Of a stretch of 64,000 nucleotides of DNA, positions 1-9,875 are shown piece by piece. Positions within the stretch are counted from its first letter, which is position 1. Each line of letters opens with the position of its first letter. The position numbers and the translations under genes were made by a program. Source of the stretch: Hymenobacter nivis (GTDB lineage Bacteria > Bacteroidota > Bacteroidia > Cytophagales > Hymenobacteraceae); the NCBI RefSeq assembly GCF_006439025.1, contig NZ_RCYZ01000002.1, positions 124,753 through 188,752 of the forward strand. Reading direction: 5' to 3'. The notes under the pieces were generated by a model that made no database searches, had not been told where the DNA came from, and saw only the letters and a program-made list of their open reading frames with translations.

Positions 1-701
<701 letters not shown>

Positions 702-750
702 GGCGGCGCGGGCGGGGTAAGTCCGCGCCCGTGAACGTTTTACCAACTGA

Positions 751-785
751 AAAAGCCCCCGCTGTGCCAAACAGCGGGGGCTTTT
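751..785 (+). terminator. Intrinsic terminator after eno
   Basis: A 15-base arm AAAAGCCCCCGCTGT and its exact complement flank a 5-base loop, with T residues at the 3' end. It sits about 50 bp after the eno stop. The arms also give an A/T tract on the other strand, but no gene converges here. Confidence 0.9.
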
Positions 786-821
786 GCGTAGCTTTAGGGG
801 CCCCTAAACGGCGAACGACCG

Positions 822-1142
822 ATGACAATACCCCGATTCCTGGTGCCGGTGCTGCGCGTGGTGCGCAGCTTTTACTTCCTCGTGGGCGGGGCCTTTCTGG
901 TGTGGATGCTGGTGTTCGACGCCAACGACCTGGGCAAGCAGTTCGACATTTACCGCAAGTACCAGGACCTGCTCGGCGAGAAGCAGTACTACCTCGACAA
1001 CATCAAAACGGTGAAGGAAGACCGCGCCGAGCTGATGAGCAGCCCCGCGCTACTGGAGAAATTTGCCCGCGAAAAATACCTGATGAAGCGCCCCGGCGAA
1101 GACCTATTCATTATGGTGCCCGAGGACGCCGACGGCAAGTGA
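822..1142 (+). CDS. Septum formation initiator, FtsB/DivIC family
   Basis: A 106-residue bitopic protein with a short cytoplasmic N-terminus, one membrane segment (about residues 15-32, SFYFLVGGAFLVWMLVF) and a coiled-coil-prone extracytoplasmic part (about 38-75) ending in FAREKYLMKRPGEDLF. That last block is the typical FtsB/DivIC signature (a REKY.M..pGE.. pattern). Such proteins bridge FtsL and FtsQ in the divisome. Placement just after eno matches the frequent eno-ftsB gene order in bacteria. The stop codon overlaps a GTG start of the next frame, suggesting translational coupling. Confidence 0.88.
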   Translation: MTIPRFLVPVLRVVRSFYFLVGGAFLVWMLVFDANDLGKQFDIYRKYQDLLGEKQYYLDNIKTVKEDRAELMSSPALLEKFAREKYLMKRPGEDLFIMVPEDADGK

Positions 1143-1561
1143 GCAGGGCCCCCGGGGCCCTGTTTGGCCTGTTGGCCTGGGCCGCGGCCGGCCTGGGGGC
1201 CCCCGCGGCGCGGCCCCCGCAGGCCTACCTGGCCCGGCAATTTCTGTTGAAAGCCCTGGCCGGCCGGCCCCGCGCCGCGCACGCCGCGCTAGCGGCCGGG
1301 GCGGCGCTCACGGCCCCGCAGGCGGCGGCCCAGGTGGCGGCGCTGCGGGCGCAGGCCCGGCGCTGGGGCCCCGCCATCGAGCTCTACAAGCTGGGCTGGC
1401 GCCTGCCCGAGGGGCAGCCGGCGCTGCTGTTCTACCAGTTCCGGTTTGCCGCCGACTCGGCCCGTCCGGGGCCCCACGCGGTGCTCGACGTCACGTTTCG
1501 GGACTCGCTGGCCACCCGGCCGCTGGGGTTTGGGGTGGTGGTGCGGCGCTTGGGAAATTAA
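1139..1561 (+). CDS. Secreted hypothetical protein
   Basis: A 140-residue frame beginning with GTG at 1139, overlapping the last bases of the DivIC-like gene. I chose this start because it gives a clear signal peptide (MSRAPGALFGLLAWAAAGLG, then APAA) and tight coupling; the open frame upstream of it merely shadows the division gene. The mature part is Ala/Arg/Leu rich, with a plausible folded C-terminal half (YKLGWRLPEGQPALLFYQF, then HAVLDVTFRDSLATRP). I recognise no family. It is presumably co-transcribed with the division gene; no function is proposed. Confidence 0.6.
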   Translation: MSRAPGALFGLLAWAAAGLGAPAARPPQAYLARQFLLKALAGRPRAAHAALAAGAALTAPQAAAQVAALRAQARRWGPAIELYKLGWRLPEGQPALLFYQFRFAADSARPGPHAVLDVTFRDSLATRPLGFGVVVRRLGN

Positions 1562-1621
1562 TAAAAAAACTTTGTTCTATATTGTGGGGCCCGCGCGTCA
1601 ACCAGCGGCGGCCACTGCCCC

Positions 1622-3577
1622 ATGCGTTTTTTCGTGCTGCTTAGCTGGTTGGGGTGGGCCGGGCTGCTGGCGGGACCGGCCGGGGCCCACCCGGGGCCCC
1701 CAGCCGACACGCTGTTCCTAAAAGCCGTCAACGACGGGCCCTGGAACCACTACTTCGCCTACTGCCTCGACGACTGCGCCCGGCCTAACAACGGGGCCGA
1801 AGCGGCGGCGCTGTGGGCCGCCGGGCGGTTTCGGGGGATGCCGCCGGGGCGCGTGTTCCAGGTGGGCTACACCCAGGACCGGCTGTGGCTGCGGGCCACC
1901 GTGGTGAACACCCTGCCCCAGCGCACCCGCTTCGTGTGGAGCCTGTACACGTTTGTGGACAGTGCCACGCTATATGTGCAGCCCGGCGGGCGGGGGGCGC
2001 CGCGCTTCGTGGCGGCCACCAGTGGGCGGGTGGTGGCCACGCAGCGCGGGTTTCCGGCGCGGGCCAGCTGCTTGCCGTTTTGGCTGGAGGCCCACGCCCA
2101 GGCCGTGGTGTACCTGCGCGTGGACAGCCACACCGGGGCCCTGTACCTGCCCACCGACCTCACGACGGCCGAGGACTACCTGGCCTACGAATCGGGGTTT
2201 TTCATGACCAAGAACTGGGTGTGGCTGCTGGGCGTGTACCTGAGCAGCGCCCTGTTCAACCTCATCCTATATGCGTTTCTGCGCGACCGCATCCACCTCT
2301 GGTACGGGGCCTACGTGTTCTTCAGCACCTGGTTTTTGCTGATGGAAGACGGCATCGATGCCTGGCTGCTGCCGCCGTGGGCCTACGGGCTGGGCTGGCG
2401 GCTGGGGCAATACAGCGTGCTGCTGCTGGCCCTGGCCTGTGGGCTGCGCATCATGGGGCTGTTTGTGCGGCTGCGGCAGGGCTGGCCGCGCCTGTACCGC
2501 TTCAGCGCGGGGCTGAGCGTGGGCGCTGCTGCGTGCGCTGGGGCCTACGCCGTGCTATTTGGGCCGGTGCTGGCGCAGGGCCCCGGGGGCCTGGCCTGGC
2601 TGAACGGCACCCGCGAGGCGTTGCTGTGGGCGCTGCTGGCCGCGGGCGTGGGGGTGCTGGCCGTGGTGGGCGTGCGGGGGCGGCCGCCCCAGCGGCGGCT
2701 GGCGGCGCTCTACGGCCTCACCTACGCTTGCTTTTTTGCGGGCTGCGCCAACTTTTTGCTGAACCGCTCGGGCCTCACCAACATCCACCTCGCCAACCCC
2801 AACGCCCTGGCCTGGGGCCTGGCCCTGGAGCTGCTCGCCCTCAGCGCCCTGCTCACGGGCCGCTTCCGCCACACCCTGCGCCAGAACGCCGAGCTGCGCG
2901 TGCGCCAGCTGCGCGAGCGGGCGGTGGCCGGCCAGCGCCTCATCGGGGCCCAGGAGGAGGAGCGCGCCGCCCTGGCCCGCGAGCTGCACGACGCCCTGGC
3001 CCCCGGCCTCACCGCCCTGCACCTGGCCTGGCAGGGGCGGCTGGTGCGCCAGGCCCTGGCCCAGGGGCCCCCGCTGCTGGCCGAGGCCCACGCCCACACC
3101 GAGGCCCTGCTGCGCCAGCTGCGCCACGACGTGCGCACCCTCAGCCACGTGCTGCTGCCCATTCCGGCCGATGAGCTGCCGCCCCTGCCCGCCGCCCTGG
3201 CCCTGCTCGTCGAAACCCTGGCCCTGACCGACGACGGCCCCCGCGTGACGGCCCAGTGCGATGCCGACGCCGACGGCCTGCCCGCGCCCCTGGCCCAGGC
3301 CGCCTACCGCATTGTGGCTGAGCTGCTGCACAACGCCCTGCGCCACGCCCAGGCCAGCTACGTGCGAGTGGGCGTGCGCTGCCACCACACCGGCCTGCGC
3401 ATCACCGTGGCCGACGACGGCCGGGGCTTCGACCCCCACGGCCCGGCCCTGGTGGGCCGCGGCGGCCTGGGCCTGCGCGGCGTGCAGGCCCGCGCCGGCT
3501 ACTTGCGCGGCCAGGTACTAATCAGCAGCCAGCCCGGCCAGGGCACGGTCGTCACCGTCGAGCTGCCGGTGTTTTAG
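1622..3577 (+). CDS. Sensor histidine kinase with 7TMR-DISM module
   Basis: A 651-residue membrane sensor kinase. After a signal peptide (about residues 1-23) there is an extracellular 7TMR-DISMED2-like beta domain (roughly 35-175), then a seven-helix 7TMR-DISM membrane block (roughly 190-400), a dimerisation/phosphoacceptor HisKA_3 helix pair with H456 in the motif LARELHDALAPG, and a HATPase_c domain (about 555-650) with LLHNALRHA (N box), VADDGRGFD (G1) and GGLGLRGVQARAG (G2). HisKA_3 kinases pair with LuxR/NarL regulators, and exactly such a gene follows. The ligand is unknown; these modules often sense carbohydrates or other small molecules. Confidence 0.92.
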   Translation: MRFFVLLSWLGWAGLLAGPAGAHPGPPADTLFLKAVNDGPWNHYFAYCLDDCARPNNGAEAAALWAAGRFRGMPPGRVFQVGYTQDRLWLRATVVNTLPQRTRFVWSLYTFVDSATLYVQPGGRGAPRFVAATSGRVVATQRGFPARASCLPFWLEAHAQAVVYLRVDSHTGALYLPTDLTTAEDYLAYESGFFMTKNWVWLLGVYLSSALFNLILYAFLRDRIHLWYGAYVFFSTWFLLMEDGIDAWLLPPWAYGLGWRLGQYSVLLLALACGLRIMGLFVRLRQGWPRLYRFSAGLSVGAAACAGAYAVLFGPVLAQGPGGLAWLNGTREALLWALLAAGVGVLAVVGVRGRPPQRRLAALYGLTYACFFAGCANFLLNRSGLTNIHLANPNALAWGLALELLALSALLTGRFRHTLRQNAELRVRQLRERAVAGQRLIGAQEEERAALARELHDALAPGLTALHLAWQGRLVRQALAQGPPLLAEAHAHTEALLRQLRHDVRTLSHVLLPIPADELPPLPAALALLVETLALTDDGPRVTAQCDADADGLPAPLAQAAYRIVAELLHNALRHAQASYVRVGVRCHHTGLRITVADDGRGFDPHGPALVGRGGLGLRGVQARAGYLRGQVLISSQPGQGTVVTVELPVF

Positions 3578-3645
3578 CGCCAAGCTGGGCCTTGGGAAAT
3601 CAATAATCCTGGCCTTTATTGCTGATTATTACCCTTTTCCTGCCT

Positions 3646-4287
3646 ATGATCTGTCGCTTACTGCTCGTGGACGACCACCCGGCCCTGACCCGGGGCCTGG
3701 CCGCGCTGTTCAACCAAGAGCCGGACCTGGCGGTGCACGGGCAGTTTGCCACCGGCGGGGCCCTGCTGGCGTTTCTGGAAGGGGCCCCCGCGCTGCCGGC
3801 CGACGTGCTGCTGCTGGACCTGCACCTGCCGCCGCCCCACGACGGCCTAGACCTGCTGCCGCGCCTGCGCCGCCAGTGGCCGGGGCTGCGGGTGCTGGTG
3901 TTCAGCAGCGCCATTTCGCCCGGGCTGGTGGCGCAGGCCCGGGCGGCCGGGGCCCAAGGCTTCCTCGATAAATCGGCCGAGGCCCCCGATTTGCTGGCCG
4001 CCATCCGGGCCGTACACGCGGGGCAGCAGGTGTTTCCGGCCCGCCCGGGGCCCCGGGCCGCCGCCCCCCAGCCTGCCGCCGAGGCCCTGCTGCGCCTCCA
4101 CCAGCTCTCCACGCGCGAGCGCGAAATCATCGGTCTCGTCTGCGCCGGCCTGCCCAGCCGGGCCATTGCCGCCCGCCTCTCGCTGGCTGAGGCCACCGTG
4201 GCCACCCACCGCCGCAACCTGATGCAGAAGCTAGGCCTGCACGGCGTGGCCGAGCTGGTGCGCTTCGCCCACGAGCACGGCCTGTAG
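3646..4287 (+). CDS. LuxR/NarL-family response regulator
   Basis: A 213-residue regulator: a receiver domain (about residues 1-120) with acidic pair D9-D10, phosphoacceptor D58 in LLLDLHLPPP and the conserved Lys in GFLDKSAEAPDLL, followed by a C-terminal LuxR helix-turn-helix (LSTREREIIGLVCAGLPSRA to HRRNLMQKLGLHG). I use the ATG at 3646 rather than an upstream TTG because the receiver fold starts right there. It lies 68 bp after a HisKA_3 kinase and is almost certainly its partner. Target genes are not evident. Confidence 0.93.
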   Translation: MICRLLLVDDHPALTRGLAALFNQEPDLAVHGQFATGGALLAFLEGAPALPADVLLLDLHLPPPHDGLDLLPRLRRQWPGLRVLVFSSAISPGLVAQARAAGAQGFLDKSAEAPDLLAAIRAVHAGQQVFPARPGPRAAAPQPAAEALLRLHQLSTREREIIGLVCAGLPSRAIAARLSLAEATVATHRRNLMQKLGLHGVAELVRFAHEHGL

Positions 4288-4416
4288 GCAGCGGCCCGGG
4301 GCCCCAAAAATTACCCATAAGTAGGTATTGCTAGAACCTTAATTCAGGGGAAACTTTGTGTAGTGCATAGTTTTAACCGAGCGGCTGGCACAGCCCTGTA
4401 CTTCCCCAAATTTTTT

Positions 4417-4683
4417 ATGAAAACAACTGTACCCCCTACCGTTGCGCGCACGTTGGCGCTGCATTACCTGCCCGCTTTTTTGTGGGTCGCGCAGGAGCCG
4501 GGCCCCGTTTGGAGCGCTGTCCCGGGCAACAGCAGCCGCAGCCGGGTGCAGGCCGTGGGCACGGCCACCGAAGTGGGCGGCGACAAATTCGTGGCCTGGT
4601 CGAGCACCGATGCCCTGCTGATGGGCGGGGCCACCACCACCGCGCCCGCCGGCTGCTTCATCAAGGTGCACACCGCGCCATAG
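4417..4683 (+). CDS. Small hypothetical ORF in the 4288-4885 gap
   Basis: The gap between the response regulator and anmK is about 600 bp. Its only plausible frame is this 88-residue ORF, starting MKTTVPPTVARTLALHYLPA and ending GGATTTAPAGCFIKVHTAP. I do not recognise it. Composition fits the surrounding coding DNA only partly, and a frame of this length can arise by chance at this GC content. The bases just upstream are AT-rich (4310-4370), which would suit a promoter, but I see no exact TAnnTTTG box with a spaced TTTG. From 4684 to 4885 I see nothing definable. Confidence 0.3.
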   Translation: MKTTVPPTVARTLALHYLPAFLWVAQEPGPVWSAVPGNSSRSRVQAVGTATEVGGDKFVAWSSTDALLMGGATTTAPAGCFIKVHTAP

Positions 4684-4885
4684 CCGAGCATCAAGCCCAA
4701 CCGCCCGGGGCCCTATTTCAGCCGAAATGGGGCCCCGGATAGGTAGTAAACGGGCACTGCGCTAATGGCAATCAGGCGCTAGGGCCCCAATAAGCAGTTT
4801 TGCAAGGCTTGCGAATGCAGCAGGTGGCCGCCCAGTGGGCCCGCTCAATCCATTTGCCCCAGCGGCTGCTGATTGCCGGCCCCAA

Positions 4886-6100
4886 CTACCCCGGCCACGA
4901 GATTTTGCCCATCGTGACGGCCGGCACGCGCTGCCGCCCGGCGCCCAGCGCCACCGGCTGGCCGGCCACCGCCTCGTTGGCCAGCACCGCAAACAGGATG
5001 GCCTCCTTGGCATCGGGCGGCACGCCCAGCGCGGCGGTGCTGGCAAAGGCCGCGCCCGGCAGGTGGCGGCGCAGGGCCCCCAGCAGGGCTGGGTTGTGGG
5101 CCCCGCCGCCGCTGGTGTACACGGCCGGCAGCGGGGCCCCGGGCCCGAACACCTGCTGCACGGCCCGCGCCACGCCCACGGCGCTTAGCTCCACCAGCGT
5201 GGCCAGTAGGTCCTCCAGGCCCAGGGCGGTGGTGCCGGTGGCGGCTTGCGCGGCGGCCAGGTAGGCGGGGCCGAACAGCTCGGGCCCGGTGGTTTTGGGC
5301 AGGGCGGCGGCGAAAAACGGGTGGCCGAGCAGGGCCCCCAGCAGGCCCGCGTGTACGCGGCCGGCCCGGGCCAGGCGGCCGCCTTCGTCGTATTGCAAGC
5401 CCGGCCGGTGGGCCCGCACGGCGGCGTCGAGCAACGTATTGCCGGGGCCGGTGTCGGTGCTGAAGGCGGCGCTGGCGTCGGCCCCGGCGCGGGGCAGGTA
5501 GGTGAAGTTGGCGATGCCGCCCAGGTTGAGCAGCAGGCGCGCCTCGGCGGGGCTGCTCAGCAGCAGGTAGTCGCCGTAGGTGGCCAGGGGGGCCCCTTCG
5601 CCGCCGGCGGCCAGGTGCTTCTGGCGAAAGTCGCTGACGGTGATAATGCCCGTGCCCTGGGCCACGTGGTCGCCGTCGCCGAGCTGCAAGGTGGCGTTCA
5701 GGCCCGCAAAATCGGCCTGGCTGTGCTGGTGGGCGGGGGCGTGGTACACGGTTTGGCCGTGGCTGGCCACCAGGTCCACGGCGGCCGGGGCCACTTGCCA
5801 GGTGCGCAGGCAATCCAGCACCATGCCGGCGTGCAGGCGGCCCAGCCAGGGGTTCAGTAGGGTTAGGTACTCCAGGCTTACTTGCTCGCGGGCAAACACC
5901 TGCCGGATGCGCCGGCGCACGTCGTCGCCGTACGGCACCGTGGCAAAGTGCTCCAGCACCAGCTGCGTGGCCGCCCCGTGCCCCGTGAGGCGGCACAGCG
6001 CCACGTCGAGCCCGTCGAGCGAGGTGCCCGACATCAGCCCCACGATGCGGCGGCTAGGTTGCTGGGCCAGGTGGCAGAGGCGGGCAATAGCTGCGTTCAT
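4886..6100 (-). CDS. anmK: Anhydro-N-acetylmuramic acid kinase
   Basis: A 404-residue AnmK-family enzyme of the hexokinase/actin-like ATPase fold. It cleaves and phosphorylates 1,6-anhydroMurNAc to MurNAc-6-phosphate in peptidoglycan recycling. Seen directly: the phosphate-1 motif GLMSGTSLDGLDVAL near residue 21, VASHGQTVYH, LNLGGIANFTYLP, STDTGPGNTLLDAAV and the C-terminal VYTSGGGAHNPALL. Length is normal for the family. It fits the window's other cell-wall genes (two L,D-transpeptidase-like proteins and a penicillin-binding protein), although it is not in an operon with them. Confidence 0.95.
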   Translation of the reverse strand: MNAAIARLCHLAQQPSRRIVGLMSGTSLDGLDVALCRLTGHGAATQLVLEHFATVPYGDDVRRRIRQVFAREQVSLEYLTLLNPWLGRLHAGMVLDCLRTWQVAPAAVDLVASHGQTVYHAPAHQHSQADFAGLNATLQLGDGDHVAQGTGIITVSDFRQKHLAAGGEGAPLATYGDYLLLSSPAEARLLLNLGGIANFTYLPRAGADASAAFSTDTGPGNTLLDAAVRAHRPGLQYDEGGRLARAGRVHAGLLGALLGHPFFAAALPKTTGPELFGPAYLAAAQAATGTTALGLEDLLATLVELSAVGVARAVQQVFGPGAPLPAVYTSGGGAHNPALLGALRRHLPGAAFASTAALGVPPDAKEAILFAVLANEAVAGQPVALGAGRQRVPAVTMGKISWPG

Positions 6101-6297
6101 TCTTGCGCCTTTAAGAACCTTTGGGGAAGTACAAAAGGAGTTTTGTGCCCGCTTGTGCTGCTGGCCGGCATCGGGGCTTGCCCACCGCTGCGTCCGCCGG
6201 GGGCTCTAGTGGGAGTTAAGAGTTGAGAGTCAGAGGTTAAGGCTCATGCAAACAGTGTTTTAACTCACAAGCTTTAAGCACAAGGCCAGCAATTCCG

Positions 6298-7683
6298 CTA
6301 CGCTTGTAGGGGAGCCTCGGCGGGGGCCCTAGCGGCGCGGGCGGCGTAGCATTGCAAGCTCACGGCCAGCCAAAACACCACAATCACCCGCGGCTCCTGC
6401 CAGAAATCCTGGGCAAAGGAATGCAATAAAAAGAAGACGAAGTACAGGGCCAGGCCCACGTCCAGCGCCGACCGCTCGCCGTGCCACACGCGGCGCAGCT
6501 GGCGCACCACCGCGTAGCCCAGCACCAGCAGGCCCGTGAGCAGCCCCAGGGCCCCGGCCTCGATCAGCCAGCCGAGGTAGAGGTTGTGCACGTTCATGCG
6601 GCGGAAAGTGGTGTAGAAGAAGGTGGGGTGCCGCCGGTCGTGGGCGGTCGTGCGGGTCATGAAATCGAGGTAGCGGTCGGGAAACGTACCGGGCCCGATG
6701 CCCAGCACCGGGGTCTGCTGGTACATCACCAAGCCGTACTTCCAGCGGTTGAGGCGCTCGGCGTTCGACTCGTTGGCGGGCGTGAAGTCGCTCACCGAGC
6801 CCAGCTCGTGCAGTAGGGTGGGGGGCTTGTCTGGGTCCGCCAGAGGCCCCGCGCCGGGGCCCTTGGCTACCGCCACGGGGGCCGGCGCAGACGGGGCCAG
6901 CCGCCACGTAATGCCCTGCCACGCGCCGAGCACCAGGGCCCCGGCCACCGCCCAGGGCAGCCACAGCCGCGCCACGGCCGGGCGGCCCAGCAGCACCAGC
7001 AGCAGCACCGCCTGCACCGCCAGCGACACGTAAGAAGCCCGCGAGTAGGAAAACGCCACCACCATCAGCACGGCGGCGAGCAGGGCCGTGGCCAGCAGGC
7101 GGCCGCGGGGGGCCTGGGCCCGGGGCAGCAGCAGCAGCCCCAGGCTCAGGGCCAGCACCAGGGGCTCGAGCAGCACCGTCAGGTTGGTGTGGCCGTGCGG
7201 CAAAAACGGCTGCGCAATGGCGTAGGACAGCGCGTACGAGATGCCCAGCTGCACGTGGCGCGCCAGCACAAACAGCGCCAGCGCGGCAGTGCCCGCGCCC
7301 AGCGCCGCCCCCGCCCGCTGCCACTCGCGGCGGCCCAGGCGCAGCACCCGTGGCACGCCGTAGCCAAAGCCCACAAACACCAGCACCGTGGCCACGTATT
7401 TGGCCGATACCCGCACGTCGCTCGAGCAAGCCGTGGCCAGCAGCAGGGCCCCCAGGTGCAGCCCCACCAGCTTATCAAGCAACGAGAGGGACCCCGGCCG
7501 GGCCACCCACCCGGCCAGCACGCCCAGGCCCGCCAGGCCCACGGCCACCACCATCAGGGGCTCGGCGGCCACCATTAGCCCGAAATGCCCCCAGGGCGAA
7601 AGCCAGTTGACGGACAGCGGCAAACTGGCCAGGGCAGCATAGAACAGCCCCAGCAGCAGCGAGCGAAAACGCGGAGAAATCAT
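6298..7683 (-). CDS. O-antigen ligase-like polytopic membrane protein
   Basis: A 461-residue protein with about ten to twelve hydrophobic segments and a large periplasmic loop (roughly residues 280-370) before the last helices. The loop contains ERLNRWKYGLVMYQQTPVLG then GPGTFPDRYLDF and MNVHNLYLGWLIEAGALGLL, which is the Wzy_C / O-antigen ligase (WaaL-like) signature. Such enzymes join or polymerise undecaprenyl-linked glycans at the outer face of the inner membrane. I chose the ATG at 7683 because translation upstream of it is low-complexity and not membrane-like. The substrate cannot be read from sequence, and no glycan cluster surrounds it. Confidence 0.83.
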   Translation of the reverse strand: MISPRFRSLLLGLFYAALASLPLSVNWLSPWGHFGLMVAAEPLMVVAVGLAGLGVLAGWVARPGSLSLLDKLVGLHLGALLLATACSSDVRVSAKYVATVLVFVGFGYGVPRVLRLGRREWQRAGAALGAGTAALALFVLARHVQLGISYALSYAIAQPFLPHGHTNLTVLLEPLVLALSLGLLLLPRAQAPRGRLLATALLAAVLMVVAFSYSRASYVSLAVQAVLLLVLLGRPAVARLWLPWAVAGALVLGAWQGITWRLAPSAPAPVAVAKGPGAGPLADPDKPPTLLHELGSVSDFTPANESNAERLNRWKYGLVMYQQTPVLGIGPGTFPDRYLDFMTRTTAHDRRHPTFFYTTFRRMNVHNLYLGWLIEAGALGLLTGLLVLGYAVVRQLRRVWHGERSALDVGLALYFVFFLLHSFAQDFWQEPRVIVVFWLAVSLQCYAARAARAPAEAPLQA

Positions 7684-7769
7684 GTCGATAATCGGGCGGC
7701 AAGGATTAAAACGGGGCGCGGGCACGGCCAGCGAGCCGCAAGAAAGCACACCGCCGGCCAACCGCGCTG

Positions 7770-9644
7770 CTACCCGATCTTCTTGCCCGCCATGGCCTGC
7801 TGGATGGAAATGTTCATCACCCGCTCGGCGTAGGGCCGCGTCAGCTCGTCCAGCTCGTCCATGCGCTTCAGGATGGGGTCGCGCTCGGTGCCGGCCAGGG
7901 CTTCGCGCACGCGCTCCACTTGGGCCCCGGTGGCGGCCAGCTCCTCCTCGGTGAGGTGCGCGCGGTTTTTGCGGGTGAAGTTCTCGACCTGGTAAAGCAG
8001 CTGCTCGGCCGCGGTGCGGGCCTCGATGAGCAGGCGCGCGGCCACGTCGTCCTTGGCGTTCACCAGCGAGTCCATCAGCATCTGCTCCACCTGCTCGTCG
8101 GTAAGGCCGTACTGGGGCTTGATTTCGACCTGCTGGCGCGTGTTCGAGCGCAGCTCGATGGCCTCCACCTGCAGGATGCCGTCGGCGTTGAGCAGGAAGT
8201 TCACGTCCACCTTGGGCAAGCCGGCGGGCATGGCCGGGATACCGCTCAAAATGAACTCGCCCAGCTTGCGGTTCTGGCTCACCAAGTCCCGCTCGCCCTG
8301 GTACACGCCAATTTTCAGGTTCACCTGCCCGTCGATGCTCGTCGTGTACTGGCGCCCGGCTTTAGTCGGAATCTTCGAGTTGCGCGGAATGATGGGGTCG
8401 AGCAGGCCGCCCAGCGTCTCGATGCCCAGCGTGAGCGGCGTCACGTCGAGCAGCAGCACGTCGCGCCGGTTGCCGGCCAGGATGTCGGCCTGGATGGCCG
8501 CGCCCAGCGCCACCACTTCGTCGGGATTCAGCGAGTTGTTGGCCGGCTGGCCAAAGAACTTCGATACCTCGTCGAACACCAGCGGCACGCGCGTCGAGCC
8601 GCCCACGAGCAGCACCGCGTCCAGGGCCCCCAGGTCCAGCTGGGCGTCGGCCACGGCCTGGCGGCAGGCGGCGATGGTACGCGCCACCAGGGGCCCCACC
8701 AGCTCGTTGAACTGCGCCTTGGTGAGCGTGACTGGGAGCACCGCGCCGGCCGCGTCGGTGAGCTGGGTCGTAAAGTCGTCGTGCTGGCTGAGGTAGCGCT
8801 TGGCCATTTCGGCGGCCAGGCGCAGCTGCTGCTGCAAGTGCGGGTCGGTGGCGAAGGCGGCGGGCAGGCCGGCCGTGGCCTGCCAGTGCTCGGCAATGGC
8901 GCGGTCGAAGTCGTCGCCGCCCAGGTACGTGTCGCCGTTGGTGCTCAATACCTCAAAAATGCCCTGCTGGATGCGCAAGATGCTCACGTCGAACGTGCCG
9001 CCGCCGAGGTCGTACACGGCCACGGTTTTTTCCTCGTCGGGGCTCAGGCCGATGCCGTAGGCCAGGGCGGCGGCGGTGGGCTCGTTCACGATGCGCAGCA
9101 CCTCCAGGCCGGCGAGGCGGCCGGCGTCGCGCGTGGCCTGGCGCTGCGAGTCGTTGAAGTACGCCGGCACAGTAATAACGGCGCGGTTGACGGGCGTTTT
9201 GAGGGCGTGCTCGGCGCGGGCGCGCAGCTCGCGCAGGATGTCGGCCGACAGCTCGATGGGCGAGTAGAAGCGGTCGGCGACGCGGATTTTTACCAAGCCC
9301 TCGGCGTTGTCGTCAATCACCTTGTAGCCCAGCTGGCCGGCGTGGGGCCCCAGGTCGCGGTAGCTTTTGCCCAGCAGGCGCTTCACCGAGTAAATGGTGC
9401 GCTGCGGATCGGTGAGCAGGAATTCCTTGGCGTCGGTGCCCACCACCGGGTCGTGGCCGTCGGCGGGGAAGTGCACCACCGAGGGCACGATGGTGCCGCG
9501 GCCCAGGTCGTTGATGGCCAGCGGCTGGCGGGTTTCGGGGTGCACGTAGGCCACCAGGCTGTTGGTGGTGCCTAGGTCGATGCCGACAATGAGCTCCTCC
9601 TGCTGGAGGGCCCCGGTGGCGAGGTTGATGGCGACTTTGGCCAT
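7770..9644 (-). CDS. hscA: Hsp70 chaperone, HscA-like
   Basis: A 624-residue Hsp70. The ATPase domain starts [15 protein letters not shown] and carries [15 protein letters not shown] and [13 protein letters not shown]; the substrate-binding domain follows ([13 protein letters not shown]). The leading segment before the ATPase ([15 protein letters not shown]), the total length close to E. coli HscA (616) and the absence of a long GGMP/acidic tail favour the HscA branch (Fe-S cluster assembly on IscU) over DnaK. No isc/suf genes or hscB are in view, so the exact role is inferred. The ATG at 9644 matches the usual N-terminus better than an upstream GTG. Confidence 0.82.
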   Translation of the reverse strand: MAKVAINLATGALQQEELIVGIDLGTTNSLVAYVHPETRQPLAINDLGRGTIVPSVVHFPADGHDPVVGTDAKEFLLTDPQRTIYSVKRLLGKSYRDLGPHAGQLGYKVIDDNAEGLVKIRVADRFYSPIELSADILRELRARAEHALKTPVNRAVITVPAYFNDSQRQATRDAGRLAGLEVLRIVNEPTAAALAYGIGLSPDEEKTVAVYDLGGGTFDVSILRIQQGIFEVLSTNGDTYLGGDDFDRAIAEHWQATAGLPAAFATDPHLQQQLRLAAEMAKRYLSQHDDFTTQLTDAAGAVLPVTLTKAQFNELVGPLVARTIAACRQAVADAQLDLGALDAVLLVGGSTRVPLVFDEVSKFFGQPANNSLNPDEVVALGAAIQADILAGNRRDVLLLDVTPLTLGIETLGGLLDPIIPRNSKIPTKAGRQYTTSIDGQVNLKIGVYQGERDLVSQNRKLGEFILSGIPAMPAGLPKVDVNFLLNADGILQVEAIELRSNTRQQVEIKPQYGLTDEQVEQMLMDSLVNAKDDVAARLLIEARTAAEQLLYQVENFTRKNRAHLTEEELAATGAQVERVREALAGTERDPILKRMDELDELTRPYAERVMNISIQQAMAGKKIG

Positions 9645-9875
9645 AAGAGCAAAACGCCGCAGCGGAGGCGGCACGAAAAAAAGCGAAGAAGCAAGCGGCC
9701 CGGCGTCGGCCGGGGCGGGCCCAAAAATACGCCCGGCGCCGCGGGCGGGGCCGGGCCCCTAGTCCAACGGCGCGGCCCGGGCTGGGGTTGGCGGCGGCCG
9801 GTCCCGTTGCATGAAAGCAAGAAAAACTAGCGCCCCGCCGCCGGTTTTCCTGCCGGGGAGCCGTAGTTTCGGGAT

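Noticed and set aside
4762..5046. Minus-strand frame overlapping the end of anmK
   Set aside because: It is Arg/Pro-rich, out of frame with anmK and lacks any motif; a shadow frame.
7920..9575. A 551-codon open frame opposite the Hsp70 gene
   Set aside because: Same explanation: the third-position GC bias of the real gene removes stops from the opposite frame, and no protein-like motif is present.
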